A program made the translations under genes and the position numbers. The notes under the pieces are model-generated. The model was not told the DNA's origin and did not search any database. It was given only the letters and a program-made list of their open reading frames with translations. Below are positions 45,431 through 56,995 of a stretch of DNA of 64,000 bases, piece after piece. Source of the DNA: Euborellia annulipes. Its lineage: Eukaryota > Arthropoda > Insecta > Dermaptera > Anisolabididae. The stretch covers positions 1 through 64,000 of the forward strand of contig JAKCPI010005371.1 of the NCBI GenBank assembly GCA_023213315.1, read 5' to 3'. Numbering within the stretch: position 1 is the first letter of the stretch; each line of letters opens with the position of its first letter.

Positions 45431-46310
45431 ATTGTTTTTTTTTTTTTTTTTTTTCTTTCGAATGGGGAATGCATGAACATGTTGATTGTTAATGGGCAGA
45501 CATTTCTATTTTTTTTCCTTTTGTTTTGTTTTGTTGAATTTGTTATTGTATTTAAATTTGTATTGTGTTTGTTGGACCTAGCCACCGAGGACTGGTGCCT
45601 CTAAGCGGGTCGTAATAAATTTATTTATTTTTTTTTGTTTTAATTTAAGTAAAAAACTTAAAAAATAAACGTTAAAATATAAAGGGAAATATTTTGCCAC
45701 TTTAAATTGTTATTTTACACAAACTACCTTTTTTGACTTTGTCAATCAATTACGGCATTATCCTAAGAGAGCTACTATAGTGCTATCAGGTTTTATCTTT
45801 AAATTTCTTTATAGGAGTATTTTAGAATTTTTTAAAAGCTGCTTATTTGGTTTAGTCTCTATATTTTGATTGTTTTATGGCTGGTTTAATATACCAAAAC
45901 TCAACAACCTATCGAAATTACGTAAAAAGGGAAGTTTGTATAGAATATTAGGCAAACTTGTTGGACGATGACCGACCGACTGACCAACACTTTTCAAAGC
46001 AAAATTAGCCAGGCTCACTTCCTATAATGGTGCTGGATTACTTTTTGTTCACTTATTTATTCACCCATTTCATTTCTCCTGGGAGATCTGATGCTGCAGG
46101 CCTGAGCCTCCATTCTCAAAGCTTTTCAAACATACATTTGAATTTTTACTGCATAATTTGACAGTCTGTCGTTTATATATTTACTTTAATTTATTTAATT
46201 TATTTAGCAATCTCTCAATACGGAATTTCTTCCAATTACAGAGGAAAAAAAAGAAGTACAAAAAAAAAGAACAATAACCCGAGTAAAAATGATTTTAAAT
46301 GATCGAGGAA
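45431..46310. other. Gap, no gene
   Basis: T-rich sequence, then AT-rich. The frame at 45374-45604 is composition-driven. I see no domain. Confidence 0.3.
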
Positions 46311-46311
46311 T

Positions 46312-46442
46312 CACACGCCCGCACCAGGGACACACTTTTTCTTCTCTTCACTTTCGATCTGTGTGTGTCCCCTGGGTAGTGGACGTATACAACCACTGTG
46401 TGTCCCTCCAGCTTCACTATGCTGGCCTGCTGCGGGCGTGTG
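46312..46442. ncRNA. Candidate multi-branched folded segment
   Basis: Four helices can form. P1 is CACACGCCCGCA with TGCGGGCGTGTG (46312-46323 / 46431-46442). P2 is CCAGGGACACAC with GTGTGTCCCCTGG (46324-46335 / 46363-46375, one bulge). P3 is AGTGG/CCACT (46378-46382 / 46393-46397). P4 is CCAGC/GCTGG (46408-46412 / 46421-46425). P2 starts directly after P1. GTGTGTCCC occurs again at 46398 and could compete for the same partner. It may be a structured RNA or an inverted-repeat element; no family is recognised. Confidence 0.35.
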
Positions 46443-46471
46443 GATCCCTTCATCATTTTTTTTATCATTTC

Positions 46472-47237
46472 ACTTTCTCTTACCTCTATATGGGTGATTC
46501 TTTTACAAACCGAACACTTTCTGACCGACATGTTTTTGATTTGGCTGAAATTTTTTTTTACGGGTTCTATAACGAAAAAAAGAGAGCCATCCGCGAGGAT
46601 TTTCTTTTTTCTTTAATATTTTGGGAAATATCGAGGGTCGAAAATGTGAAAATTTAATGATTTTCTGCTTAGACGCTCACTTTTAAAAATTCATAACTCC
46701 GGTTCTATTTGAGCTAGAAAAAAACTTTTTTTACCATTTTAAAGCTAAAAGAGTGAACTTTGAGAAAAAAATTGTTCCACCAAAATTAATTAAAGATTTC
46801 ACATTGTTATCAACAATTGAAATCTTTAAATCGATTTTTAACAATGGGGCCCCAAATGTATCACCTTTTTATTATAACCATCGCATTCTATGTCAAATTT
46901 TATGCCGATAATGGTTTTTTAATCGATGGAGAATCAATTAGTACTATTGAAATAAAATGAAATAATCTAGCTAGATACGTCATATCAGCGCGCCGGTTCT
47001 ACCAAAATTTATTAAAAAAAATTTTCTTGCCCTATACCGTTTTTCTATGTTTTATAGTGGTATATATTCTATATATAGAATGTAAAATGAATTGAAATCT
47101 TAATTTTTTTATTTGAAAAAAATAATGTTATTATCCATTATCCATCAAAATCTCGACATCGAATTTTTTGACATGAATCCAAAACTTTCCCTCTATATAT
47201 AATTATATCACATATATACATAGGTAAGAGAAAGTAA
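46472..47237. mobile_element. Two Element A 3' ends flanking foreign sequence
   Basis: A minus-strand 3' hairpin start (46472-46492) and a plus-strand 3' end (47143-47237, ATCCATCAAAATCTCGAC to GAAAGT) flank about 650 bp with no match elsewhere in the window. A diverged 5' hairpin (minus) follows at 47270-47352. Confidence 0.5.
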
Positions 47238-47352
47238 AAATATACTATCGATAACTAAACTTAGCTCGACACAAAAATGACAGCATTTCGTCCAACTTGT
47301 GTTACCGGAGTAACTTAAAGTTGTTATGTGTACAGTCATTCACACCAGATTG

Positions 47353-47928
47353 TTTTTTCTTGTAATATAGGCCTACACTATTACTTTCTTGATTTATAAT
47401 TAAATCCAAGAAGAAAATAAATAAATTTCCAAAACTAATTTATTTTAATTTAAATTAATTTTGATCTTGAGAGAGAGAGTCGTTCCTCGTTGTACACTAG
47501 ATCTTAAATTTTACTCCCCAACGAGGGAGGAGACAGTTGGAGCAGCAATAAATAAGAAAGACTTTGTTTGGGCGTTTTGTTCGACTCGACTTCAACTGTC
47601 TCTTGTTTTTTTTTTTTTTTTTTACTATTGAAATAAAAGCTCCATCCACTTTCCTAATTAAGGCTTATGAACCAAGACGACCAACAGACAGAGGGAGAAA
47701 AATTTGTTTGTAATCGTACTAAATTTGAAATTGAGAGAGAATCCGCCATAAAAATGTTTAGGCCCTGTCAACTACAATTAATATTAAAACAGGGTGACTG
47801 GTACAAACTGTGAGGGCTGGTACATGGCACTGTAACATCCACTTTTTATGTAGGAATGTTTGGGCAAAAAGAGACGTTAATTAATTAATTTCCACTTGTA
47901 AACGCGGTTATTAAAACAAAACACTTAT
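47353..47928. other. Gap, no gene
   Basis: AT-rich, with a GA run at 47468 and a T-run at 47608. There are no repeats in common with the rest of the window. Confidence 0.3.
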
Positions 47929-47931
47929 CAG

Positions 47932-48341
47932 GTCTATTCTCTAAAAACAGGCGTGTTTAAAATTTAAAATAAACAAATGGGTGTTAAAAAGTATGTAAGG
48001 TTAAAATATGCTATTCAAAATCACTTCCTTGCCTCAAACAGCTATTCTGTAAACAAAAATTTAAAACCAAAGCGTTAACATTTAGTAAATAGTGTTAAAA
48101 ATTAATGCCATGTCTTCGGGGGTGGCTTTAATATTTTAACGTCGTGTTTAAAATAAAGATGGCTTCCTTAATCTAAAAAGTAAGGTTATGATTTTGATAG
48201 CTTTGAAATAAAAGCAACATGTTAACGTCGATGTTAAAACATTGTTTACCTGGGGAGACGGGGGGGAAAAAAAAAAAAAAATAAAATATATATATAAAGT
48301 TTTTAAAAGGGGAAAAGGGGGGGTTTAGAGAATAGCATTGT
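47932..48341. mobile_element. Probable MITE, CTATTCTCTAAA ends
   Basis: CTATTCTCTAAAAACAG near 47934 and TTTAGAGAATAG near 48329 are inverted. The interior repeats GTTAAAA and CTATTC words. No target duplication is established. Confidence 0.4.
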
Positions 48342-48404
48342 TTAATACTGATTGTTTCTACATTACTTTTTTTTAAAACACAAGGGGGGAGGTTTTAACA
48401 CCCA

Positions 48405-48526
48405 GAAAAATCAAAACAAAATCATACAGGTGTCATTAAAAAACATGTAAATATAGGCCTAAACAAATTCATTTGTTATTTACATGCTTTTTAATGACAC
48501 CTGTATGATTTTGTTTTGATTTTTCT
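48405..48526. repeat. Long hairpin, about 48-bp arms
   Basis: GAAAAATCAAAACAAAATC and its complement enclose ATACAGGTGTCATTAAAAA and its complement, with a loop of about 23 nt containing TAGGCCTA. Only a few mismatches are seen. It is a fold-back MITE or small-RNA precursor candidate. Confidence 0.7.
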
Positions 48527-49604
48527 TTCAATTAACGAAAAATGTCTTTTTCTTCTGTGATTATTTCAAAAACTAATCAGTTTTCGGAAAAATGTCAAAG
48601 AATAAAAACTTTTTAAAATTGAGTATTTTATCATAATATAACAAAGAAATTGAAAATTTCGAAATTTCTGAAAAAACTTATTAGGTAAAGTAGTACTTCC
48701 AAGTGACGTATTTACTCCAAAAGTTGATAGAAATCTACAATTTTAGTGTAGAGGAGCATATACCAAATTTCATCGATCTAGCTGCTTTGGTTCTTAAGCA
48801 ATCGTGTTCACACACACACCCAGACGTAATTCCAATAGAATATACGAGAAAGTCTCGGGGAAGTCAATCGCCATATTTATTTTAAAATAATTTGGGACAG
48901 AGGGAGTATTATTTTGTAAGTTTGCATATTCTGAGGCTCAAATCGACGATTATATTAGCGTTCTCTCTCTCTCTCTGAGTAGGAAAATGCGCTGGCTATC
49001 GACTTCCTGTTCAAATGGTGGTATATTACCCCCCCCCCCCTCCTTCCCCCCTCCCCCTTTCCTTTACCCTTTTCTCCCACCAAGTTTAAACTATTGAATG
49101 AATCGATATTAATTGGAAATGATCAAATAGAAAGCGAAATGAGTTTTTTGCGGGCCTCGCAGGCAAAGAGAGAGAGAGAGAGGGGGCTATCGAATCGGCC
49201 TCGAGATTGAACCAATCGACCTTCGCACGCTAGAAAAGAGATGGACTTTGATAGAGGTTTTTTTTTTTTTTTGATGATGATGGCAGGTTATCGAGTCTTA
49301 GCACAATCCAACCAATCCCACTCACCCACCAGATTGATTTAGAGAAACTCCTATATTCGATATCAATTTATTATCAATCAACAGTCTGGAGAGATAACAA
49401 ATAAATTTCTTAAGATAAATATTAAAGGAATCTCATCTATAATTTTTTTTTTTTTTTTCACTTATTTCTATCCTATATATGACGTCATTCGTGAAGTTAA
49501 AAAATCACAAATTGACTTTTCTAAGATTTTATTTTCATTTATTTTTCGATAATATTGTTTGAAAAGTGTTTTAAGGCCTCACAATTTGTATTTCAAATAA
49601 CTAA
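48527..49604. other. Gap, possibly host sequence
   Basis: Mixed sequence with C-runs at 49028, a GA run at 49168 and a GC-richer part at 49150-49240. No gene or known repeat is seen. Confidence 0.3.
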
Positions 49605-50314
49605 TACCCGTATTCATAGTCTTTCCTTGAGGAAGAAGGAATCCTAAATCTATACATTTATATAGGCATAAGCAGGGCCGCAGACAGACTTGACGGGCCC
49701 CGGGGCTACCTAGTAATACGCCCCCCCCCCAAAAAAAAAAAAAAACTAAGTTTTTTTTTTAGTATATAAAAGGCTATTATGGCTTTCATGCCAACAATTT
49801 TTTACAGAGTTTTTGACACAACTTTTGAAATACGTTGAAATAGTTAGCTTAAAATATTTATTTAAATAAAGTTAATTAAAAATTTTTCATAATTTCCTAA
49901 ACAATATTTTATCGAGGCCAGATCCGGACAGAGGATTTCCGGGGGGAATCTGGAGGTATGGAAAATTTTTTGAAAATTAGCCACTGAAATCTGCGTTTTT
50001 AGCTAACCTGAGTCGTGAAAAAGTTCAAATTTGATTTGTGGTTAAAAGACCCCGTGAGGAAAAAAATTAAATGATTTTTTTAATTGAAATTTTAAGATTT
50101 GAGCTTAAAGGGCCCGGGCCCCCTGAGGAAAAAAATTCAAGAAAATAATTTTTTTTTTAATTGAAATTTTAACCATGAAAATTATTTTTTATTAGATTTT
50201 TAAGGTGGGAGCGCAATGGGCCCGGGCCCCGGGGATATAGCCCCCTGCCCCCCTATCTGCGGCCCTGGGCATAAGGATTCCTTGTTCCTCATTCAATGAC
50301 TATGAATACGGGTA
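49605..50314. mobile_element. Palindromic MITE interrupted by a hAT MITE
   Basis: TACCCGTATTCATAGTC and GACTATGAATACGGGTA are the ends. CCTTGAGGAAGAAGGAATCC and GGATTCCTTGTTCCTC are the inner arms. Without the insert it would be about 107 bp. Confidence 0.75.
49673..50267. mobile_element. hAT MITE with 8-bp duplication
   Basis: The ends CAGGGCCGCAGACAG and TATCTGCGGCCCTG are flanked by GGCATAAG (49665-49672 and 50268-50275). The interior repeats GGGCCCGGGCCCC and TGAGGAAAAAAATT blocks. Confidence 0.85.
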
Positions 50315-50361
50315 TAAGGCATTTAAAGAAAGCAAACGATGAGATTTTTTACTTTCTCTTA

Positions 50362-50401
<40 letters not shown>

Positions 50402-50504
50402 TGATATATTGTTGGAGAGGAGGCCTCTTGCAGCCAAATAATTGAGTTCTATTTTGTAATATACACTCCCATTAGATCAGAGATAAATCAGTTTAAATTT
50501 AAAC

Positions 50505-50842
50505 CATGGGCGTATGTAGAAATTTTTCCTGGGAGGGGGGTCCGAGCTCATTTATACGACCCCCCCGTCTCGTACACAAATATATTTTTAAAAAATCAGA
50601 TATACGTTAGCCCCGAGAGGCCCCTCTTCTCTAATTTTTATTAAATAACGAAATTTTTTCCGCACTGCGGAAAATTTTTTGTTAGGGCGGAATTTTTCCG
50701 CCCCTTTTCCACCGAGCGGAAAAATTTTTCCCTTCCGTCAAAATCATTTTACCTTTTTTTTTTAGGGAGACGGAATTTTTACGCCCTGTGGAAAATTTCC
50801 GTCTTCGCCCCCCCCCCCCCCTCTCCCTTATATAGGCCCCTG
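50505..50842. mobile_element. hAT MITE related to 51882-52327
   Basis: The ends GGGCGTATGTAGAAATTTTT and TATATAGGCCCCTG and the repeated AAATTTTTCCGCCC interior match that copy. I could not confirm an 8-bp duplication. Confidence 0.6.
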
Positions 50843-50910
50843 AAATTTACCAACGCTTTTGTTAACAATTATCAATAGATCTTCTTTGAATTATTTTGAA
50901 ATATAAAAAG

Positions 50911-51330
50911 AGTTGGTGTGACTGGTCGCACAGCACACAACTTTCTATTACCTTCGATAATGAAAGTTGTGATCTGTGCTTGTCACACCAGACTTCTTTG
51001 TGTCGACATATGTTTTGTTTCCGCCGATATATTAGAATTCAAAAAAATTTATAAACATAATAGCCCTCGGGCTTAGTGTATTTGGTAGCTGGCCTGCTTT
51101 GTATGCCAAGGGTCGAGGGTTGGCAGACAGTCCGATGATTTTATTTAAACCATTTGGATACCAAATGAATTACAAGAGTAAAGTATGCTTCAAACATTTT
51201 TGTGAGCGAAGTGAAAATATACATTTTAAAGAGCATCTAAAAAATAATTGATTTTTGAATTTTAATCAAAAGCGAATTTTTTTTTTTATATAGCCTTTAC
51301 ATACATAGGCAAGAAAAAGCAAAACCATTT
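50911..51330 (+). mobile_element. Element A, partial, with SINE-1 fragment
   Basis: The 5' hairpin and the body to GAATTTTAATCAAAAGCG are present. A SINE-1 head (51063-51171) has replaced part of the body. The 3' hairpin is only a trace (ACATACATAGGCAAGAAAAAG). Confidence 0.7.
51063..51171 (+). mobile_element. SINE-1 fragment, diverged head
   Basis: GCCCTCGGGCTTAGTG to CCATTTGGATACCAAATG, with box B partly lost. Confidence 0.7.
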
Positions 51331-51873
51331 TCAAATTTCTAACTATAATAAAATTTTTATTAAATAATTGCATTGACCTTTAAGTCAAATTTAGTAATTA
51401 AATAAAATTTAATTTTCAACTCTTTAATTTTAAAACGTTGACCTTTAAACTAAACATTAAAGAAAAAACAAAAATTATTTTTCACTTGAATCAATCAATT
51501 TGATAAATATTTTCTTATGATAAATAATTGACCAAATGGGATGGATTCTGAAAAGGCGATATAAATAAATAATACATTTCCTGAGAATAAATAAATATAT
51601 TAATTCATCTCATTTTCTAGGACGCATTGATTTTGAATTCCTTTTAACAAGCAACCTACGTATTTGCGTTAATGTCAGTCGATCACTGTCGATCACTAAG
51701 GTCACGTGGAGGGGCTTTCTAAATAAATAAATAAATATTTCTTTTCAAATTGGAAATGGAATAATCAATTTATGGGCAGAATTGAGCCAAAGCTTAGAGC
51801 AGTTTCTCCACCAAAGATCTTTCACTAATAAATATTCAAATGTTTAGTAAACATATTTGCTCTGGAGTTTCTA
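51331..51873. other. Gap, possibly host sequence
   Basis: AT-rich. AAGGTCACGTGG at about 51698 contains an E-box overlapping a nuclear-receptor half-site. GTCGATCACT is repeated just before it. Confidence 0.3.
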
Positions 51874-51881
51874 CTATGACT

Positions 51882-52327
51882 CTGGGGCGTATATAGAAAT
51901 TTTTTTCGGGGGAGGGGCCTGATCTCAAAAATTTTTCTGCGAAAAATAATTTTTTTTTCGCTGAACCAAAGTTTTCCGCCCTACGAAAAATTTTGATTTC
52001 GCGGAACCAAATTTTTCCGCCCCGTGGGAAAATTTTTTCCCGTCCGTAAAAATATTTTACTTTTTTTCTGCGAAAAATTTTATTTTTTTTTTCCTCGGAA
52101 CCAAAGTTTTCCGCCCTGCGAAAAATTTTGATTTCGCGGAACCAATTACATTTTACCTTTTGTTTAGAAGCAAAATTTTTGCCGCCCGCGGAACCAATAT
52201 TTTTCCCATGTTCCGCTCGCGGAACATTTTCTCTTTTGCGGAACCAATATTTTCGCGCTGTGGGGCAGAGCAAACATTTCGGAGGGGGGCGGGCCCCCTC
52301 GGTCCCCCCCCCTTATATACGCCCCTG
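51882..52327. mobile_element. hAT MITE with 8-bp duplication
   Basis: CTGGGGCGTATATAGAAATT and TTATATACGCCCCTG are the ends. CTATGACT flanks both sides (51874-51881 and 52328-52335). The interior is built of repeats of GCGGAACCAA and AAATTTTTCCGCCC, which opens a long but meaningless frame. Confidence 0.85.
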
Positions 52328-52335
52328 CTATGACT

Positions 52336-53199
52336 ATTAATAAAATACTGTATTTCAAAAACGGAAAACATGCGATTTAGAGATGTACCACTTCAGATTT
52401 CAAATTTCTCATTAAATTTAGTTGAAAATTAAAAAAAAAAATAACGCTAGGAATTTTTTAAGGAGATGTTTGAGCTGAAAATATTTAAGAACGAATGTTT
52501 TAAAAGAAATTACACTTTAAGGCCCAAGGGCTTATCCATTTTATTTTTTAATGTTTCTACACATTTTCTATTAAAAACAAGAATAGAAAATAAATAATTC
52601 AAATCTTTTTTCCAAAACTTCTAATGATGTTATTACGTTGAATACACGTTATTTATTTTTTTTTTTATTTTATTATATAAATAGTAAAAAAAAAAATATT
52701 TTTCAATTTTCTCGCTTGTTTTCCTTCTTCTTTTTTCTCTTTTTTTATTTATTTATTTATTTATGAAGACCCAATTCGCAATCCGTTCGCATATGTGTCA
52801 CCATTTGCAATAAGGTGTTCCACTTTGCAGTCGGTTTGTGGGGGCATTAAAAGAGAGAGATGAGGGGATGGGGGCAAAAAAGAGACGTTTTCTTTTTCCC
52901 TTTTCCTCGTAAAGACCAATCAGTGCTGGCCAGTCTCGTAAACGGGTTTTTTTTCACCCCCCCCCCCCCGCCCCCACATCCCGTGTCCCCATTTCTCCTA
53001 ATCCCACTTCTTCTTTCACTTCCTTTGGGAATAAGGTCGGACCAACTAAGGTCTTCAAATAAAATCATATATAATCAATTTGTTCACTTTAGGACAGTTA
53101 TTGTATAATAATAATAATATTAAATTTGATAAATCTTTAAATCTTTTTTAAGGTAAAAAAAAAGGGCATAAACGAAAAGGGTCTTTGCAGATTATTTAT
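52336..53199. other. Gap, no gene
   Basis: AT-rich up to 52760, then a GC-richer piece at about 52770-53060 with a C-run at 52959. The latter may be host DNA. No domain is seen. Confidence 0.3.
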
Positions 53200-53213
53200 T
53201 TAATTACAGTACC

Positions 53214-53479
53214 ATTAGTAAAAGAATTTGATTTTCGGTTCAACTCTGGTTTATTGGTAAAATTTACAACGTTTCGGCCACTCATTCTGTATCCTTCATC
53301 AGGTATAATTCAGCTAAGATTATAAAAAAATATATATATTTTATATTCTTAGCTGAATTATACCTGATGAAGGATACAGAATGAGTGGCCGAAACGTTGT
53401 AATGTTTACCAATAAACCAGAGTTGAACCGAAAATCAAATTCTTTTACTAATGATAGCAACTGTGAAAGCCTAAACTCC
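53214..53479 (+). mobile_element. Penelope-like fold-back element 6
   Basis: The arms in 53214-53452 are inverted around a short AT loop. TTAATTACAGTACC (53200-53213) and TTAATTACCTTACC (53480-53493) are a diverged target duplication. The cores are at 53271-53302 (minus) and 53364-53395 (plus): CTGATGA, then GG...CC, then GAAAC. Helix II is weak here. A tail of 27 bp follows the right arm. Confidence 0.65.
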
Positions 53480-53652
53480 TTAATTACCTTACCCTTTCCA
53501 GAAATGGGGAATACTTCTTTTAGAGGTCACCTATTTCTTCAACGAGGTCTTTTCTTGAAATAATCAGCGATTCTTCTAGACTGATGGGGAGTTCAAAGAG
53601 TTTGATATCTAGCGTATATCATAATAAAATTTATTTTACGAGTCACTTCAGA

Positions 53653-54276
53653 TTAGGGATGGAAAACGAGCTCCAAAAGTCGATTTTCGATTTTGGAAAC
53701 GAATTGATATTTTTCAATTCTTGGAATCGATTAATCATTTTTGAATAGTCGACTTATCGACTTTCAAGTCGACTTTTTTAAAACTCGTGCTTAAGAGATA
53801 ATCAGTAATTGTTAAATATATTTATTTATTTATGATATAAGATTTATTAAGTATTTAAACATTTTATTAAATACAACGCACACAAATATTGTTTTCAATA
53901 TTTTAATAAAAGAATATTCTATCCATAAATTGTGATATGGCACCGAACATTAAAATAAAATATGGAATTTGAGTATCAAAATAAAACATTAAAATTGAGG
54001 AATTAACAATGCCACACATGTTCACTAACCGATCTTAGAAAGCGTGTTGATTGGTGTGTTATAGACCTATGTAGGTTTTAAAAGAAAGATGAAAGTCAAT
54101 CAATGAAAACGTTACAAACTATATTACCATCTGATATTGAGTATGGTAAGAAAGTCGTCCAGTGAGAATCGATTCTAATCGACTTGAAAGAGTTTCAACT
54201 CGATTCTAAAAAGTCGATTATTTTCAGTAAAATATCGATTCTTGACTAAAATCAGAGTCGACTTTTCCATCCTTAA
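53653..54276. mobile_element. Probable MITE, AGGGATGGAAAA ends
   Basis: TTAGGGATGGAAAA and TTTTCCATCCTTAA are inverted. Both flanks are rich in AATCGATT and AAGTCGA words. No clear target duplication is found. Confidence 0.55.
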
Positions 54277-54712
54277 TTCATCATAACCCTAGGGCCTTTA
54301 GAATCCTTTAAAAAAAATTAAATTTTCTAAATAAACTCGCCTAAAAAAAAATGGCATTTAATATAATCCCTCTAAATTTATACTTATATCAAAAAATAAA
54401 TAAAAATTAGTATAATAAAAACTTTTTTTTTTTACTAAATTCCTATCATTATTATTATTTTTTCATATATATATATATATATGAAAAATATATGCGTTGA
54501 GGAAATATATATAGCGCATTAGTAGCGGCGCGTAGTAACGCCAGGCAGCCAACGGCGTGGAAATTAAATAATATAAAAACAAGATAAACAAAGGCGACAT
54601 AAATAACATTTAATTAAAATAAAAATAAATAAATCACAAACCATGAGGGTGGTTGTGGGAAGTGTCAGTGGTAGTATGGGAACAGAGAGGGATGGGGGGG
54701 AGGGGTAATGTC

Positions 54713-54760
<48 letters not shown>

Positions 54761-55401
54761 GCTTCTGAATGAATTAGCCCGTAAATCAAACGCGACGTAG
54801 AGAGAGTGTGTGTCTGTCTGTTGGCTCTCCTCTCTCTGTTTGTTTGTATTTGTAGTGAGAAGGGTCGTCGCCGTAGTCGTCGTCGTCGCCGTCGTCGTTG
54901 CTACAAAGTGGCAAATGTGCACACACACACACAAACACTTATTGCAAGGTGGTTGATTTTCTATTCGCACCTTTACAACTCAACACGTTTATAAATGTTG
55001 TTGTTGTTTGTCTGGGAGAGATTAAACAAAAAAAATAAATAAATAAACGTCGTATTAGGGAGAGTGTTTGTTTTGAGGTGGCATATTAATTAATCATCGC
55101 CCGTTATTCTTCCTCCATTTCATTTATTTATTTATTTGTGATTGTAGACATTTGAGGGATTATAAGGGAATTGGGTTTAGAAACTTTTCCAAATTGACGA
55201 TCGACTAACAAATAAGGCCAAAGACGAACCAACCATCAATAAATAAATAATTTATCTAGTTGACATTAGAATATAAAAATCCATTTGCTTCTGCCCCTCC
55301 CTTCTCTGCAAATTTTTTATTTAGAATTTCTGTCCTTTATTTGTATAAGAAAAAAGGTTTCGTCGACTCAATCTGTTGTCTTCTCATTTTCACAATTATA
55401 C
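54277..55401. other. Gap with simple repeats, possibly host
   Basis: (AT)n lies at 54466-54482, (TA)n(TG)n at 54715-54757, GTC-type triplets at about 54865-54900 and CA at 54920. The GC-richer part 54600-55000 does not match the repeats here. No reliable exon is seen. Confidence 0.35.
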
Positions 55402-55433
55402 CTGAAGAAGGCAACAGAATGATTGATCGAAAA
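55402..55433 (+). repeat. Degenerate hammerhead-like core
   Basis: CTGAAGAAGGCAACAGAATG followed by ATTGATCGAAAAGTTGC resembles the core at 53364 but lacks a good helix. Confidence 0.35.
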
Positions 55434-55792
55434 GTTGCATCTTATATAGACAATAAATAGCTAACAATTTACTCGAAATTATGAATATTTAATTAATAAC
55501 AACTGTGAATTTATTTATTTTATTTATTAAAATTAAGATGTACATATTTACATATACATCTTAACATGACTTCGAACTAAAGTCCAGCGATTCCTATGCA
55601 ATTGCATATTCGCTTTGCTAACATTTTCTCACCGCATCCCTACAGTCACTAGATCATAGAAGAAGCGTGTCTGCACTCTCTCTCTTCTACAGGTATTATC
55701 ATGGTCAATGCTCTGCCGAATTAAAATCAATTATCCCACCCAATGCAACATATACACCCGAACACAAGGGAGGTATCTCCCAGCATGCCTAA

Positions 55793-56080
55793 GCTGTTCA
55801 GATCACGACTAACAGAACTAGTCAATTCCAATCTTCCTTTGTCCCCATGACCTCCCGTGATTGGAACAAGCTCCCTGCGTCCATCTTCCCGAAAATATAC
55901 AATCTTCAGACTTTTAAGTCTAATCTCAACATCTTCGCAGTTGAGGAAAAAAAAAATGTACGTCCCGGAAAACAAATTTTCTATCCGAATCATGCATGTC
56001 AGTTGACAAGAACAACTCTAAGCTCGAGGCAAACAACATTTGTCCTGATGAAGGCCGAAATTTCAACAATTCTTTTTTAA
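55793..56080 (+). pseudogene. LINE reverse-transcriptase C-terminal relic
   Basis: An open frame of about 95 codons contains FQSSFVPMTSRDWNKLP followed by a TFKSNL segment, the usual C-terminal signature of LINE proteins (R..WN.LP......FK..L). A stop codon lies just upstream and no reverse-transcriptase core is present. It is a dead fragment. A hammerhead-like word (CTGATGAAGGCCGAAATTTC, 56045-56064) overlaps its end. Confidence 0.55.
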
Positions 56081-56175
56081 AAACGTAACGTCATTGCCGC
56101 TGTAGCGGTAGCGACACTGCCGCGTTGTGCGTTCCCGAAACGTCGACGTTATTTAAATAAAGTTTTTGTTCTTTG
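56081..56175 (+). repeat. Penelope-like arm remnant
   Basis: CCGAAACGTCGACGTTATTT and TTAAATAAAGTTTT...GCTGCC follow the consensus downstream of GAAAC in the fold-back elements. ACG-UCGA-CGU after GAA could form a short stem III. Confidence 0.4.
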
Positions 56176-56995
56176 CTGCCTTCATCTACCTGTTCGTGTT
56201 AATTATCACTCAGCCATTAATTTCTTCTTTTCAAAAAGACTTTGAGCATAATAGACTAATTCATAGCTTTTGAATATTTAATACTTACGAAATGGGAGAC
56301 GTTTTCTAGCCAGGATATTGATATGGGTACCTTGCCCTGCCTTGATACAAGTAGTTAATTGTCTCCTCGTCCTAAAATATAATTTCTCATTAAAAAAATC
56401 AACATTTTTGTCATTTCATTTACTCATTCAGGGCGTGGCAGACAGACAGACTTGAGCTCTAAGAATAATTAAATTAAAAATTTACGTTGAAATTAAACAA
56501 ATTTTTTTTTTAAATAAATTAAAATAATATAAATAAAACGGAAATATGAATAATAAAAGGCGTTAGTTGAAGAAAGAAAGGTCGGAGATACGGCTCTTTT
56601 TAAAATCTCTTAGTTTATACATTAATAATACTTTTTCATTCATTATTTATTAATAGAATCCTCTTCTCTTGTTTGCAATCCTCATTCACCGGGAAAATAA
56701 TCCCGCTATCCCCGAACTATTTTGTTAGCAAAAAGAGAAACGTTTTTAAATATTTATTGAATTTTCATTAAATGAAAAGAGCGAGAAGAGGCGAGGGAGT
56801 TTACAAAACACACACACACACACTCTCTCCTCTCTCTCTCATCTTTTTAGAGGAATACTTAATTTGTTTGTTCATTGAAGCTTCCTTGTCCAAGAATTAG
56901 AAATAAAACAAACATCTAAGTGAAAAGTGATTTAAAATAAATTGACTACAGCGAATCCCTAAATTTTGTAGGCATATCTAAATATTTTTTTTTTG
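56176..56995. other. Gap, no gene
   Basis: AT-rich with CA and CT runs at 56806-56840. Nothing supportable. Confidence 0.3.

Noticed and set aside
46289..46657. 122-codon plus-strand frame over the folded segment
   Set aside because: An overlapping frame is open on the other strand and no domain is seen. Inverted repeats and T-runs make such frames by chance.
51836..52273. Open frame of 145 codons on the minus strand
   Set aside because: It is a translation of tandem GCGGAACCAA-type repeats inside a hAT MITE.
54665..54994. Thr/Arg-rich frames on both strands
   Set aside because: Produced by GTC triplets, GT and CA runs.
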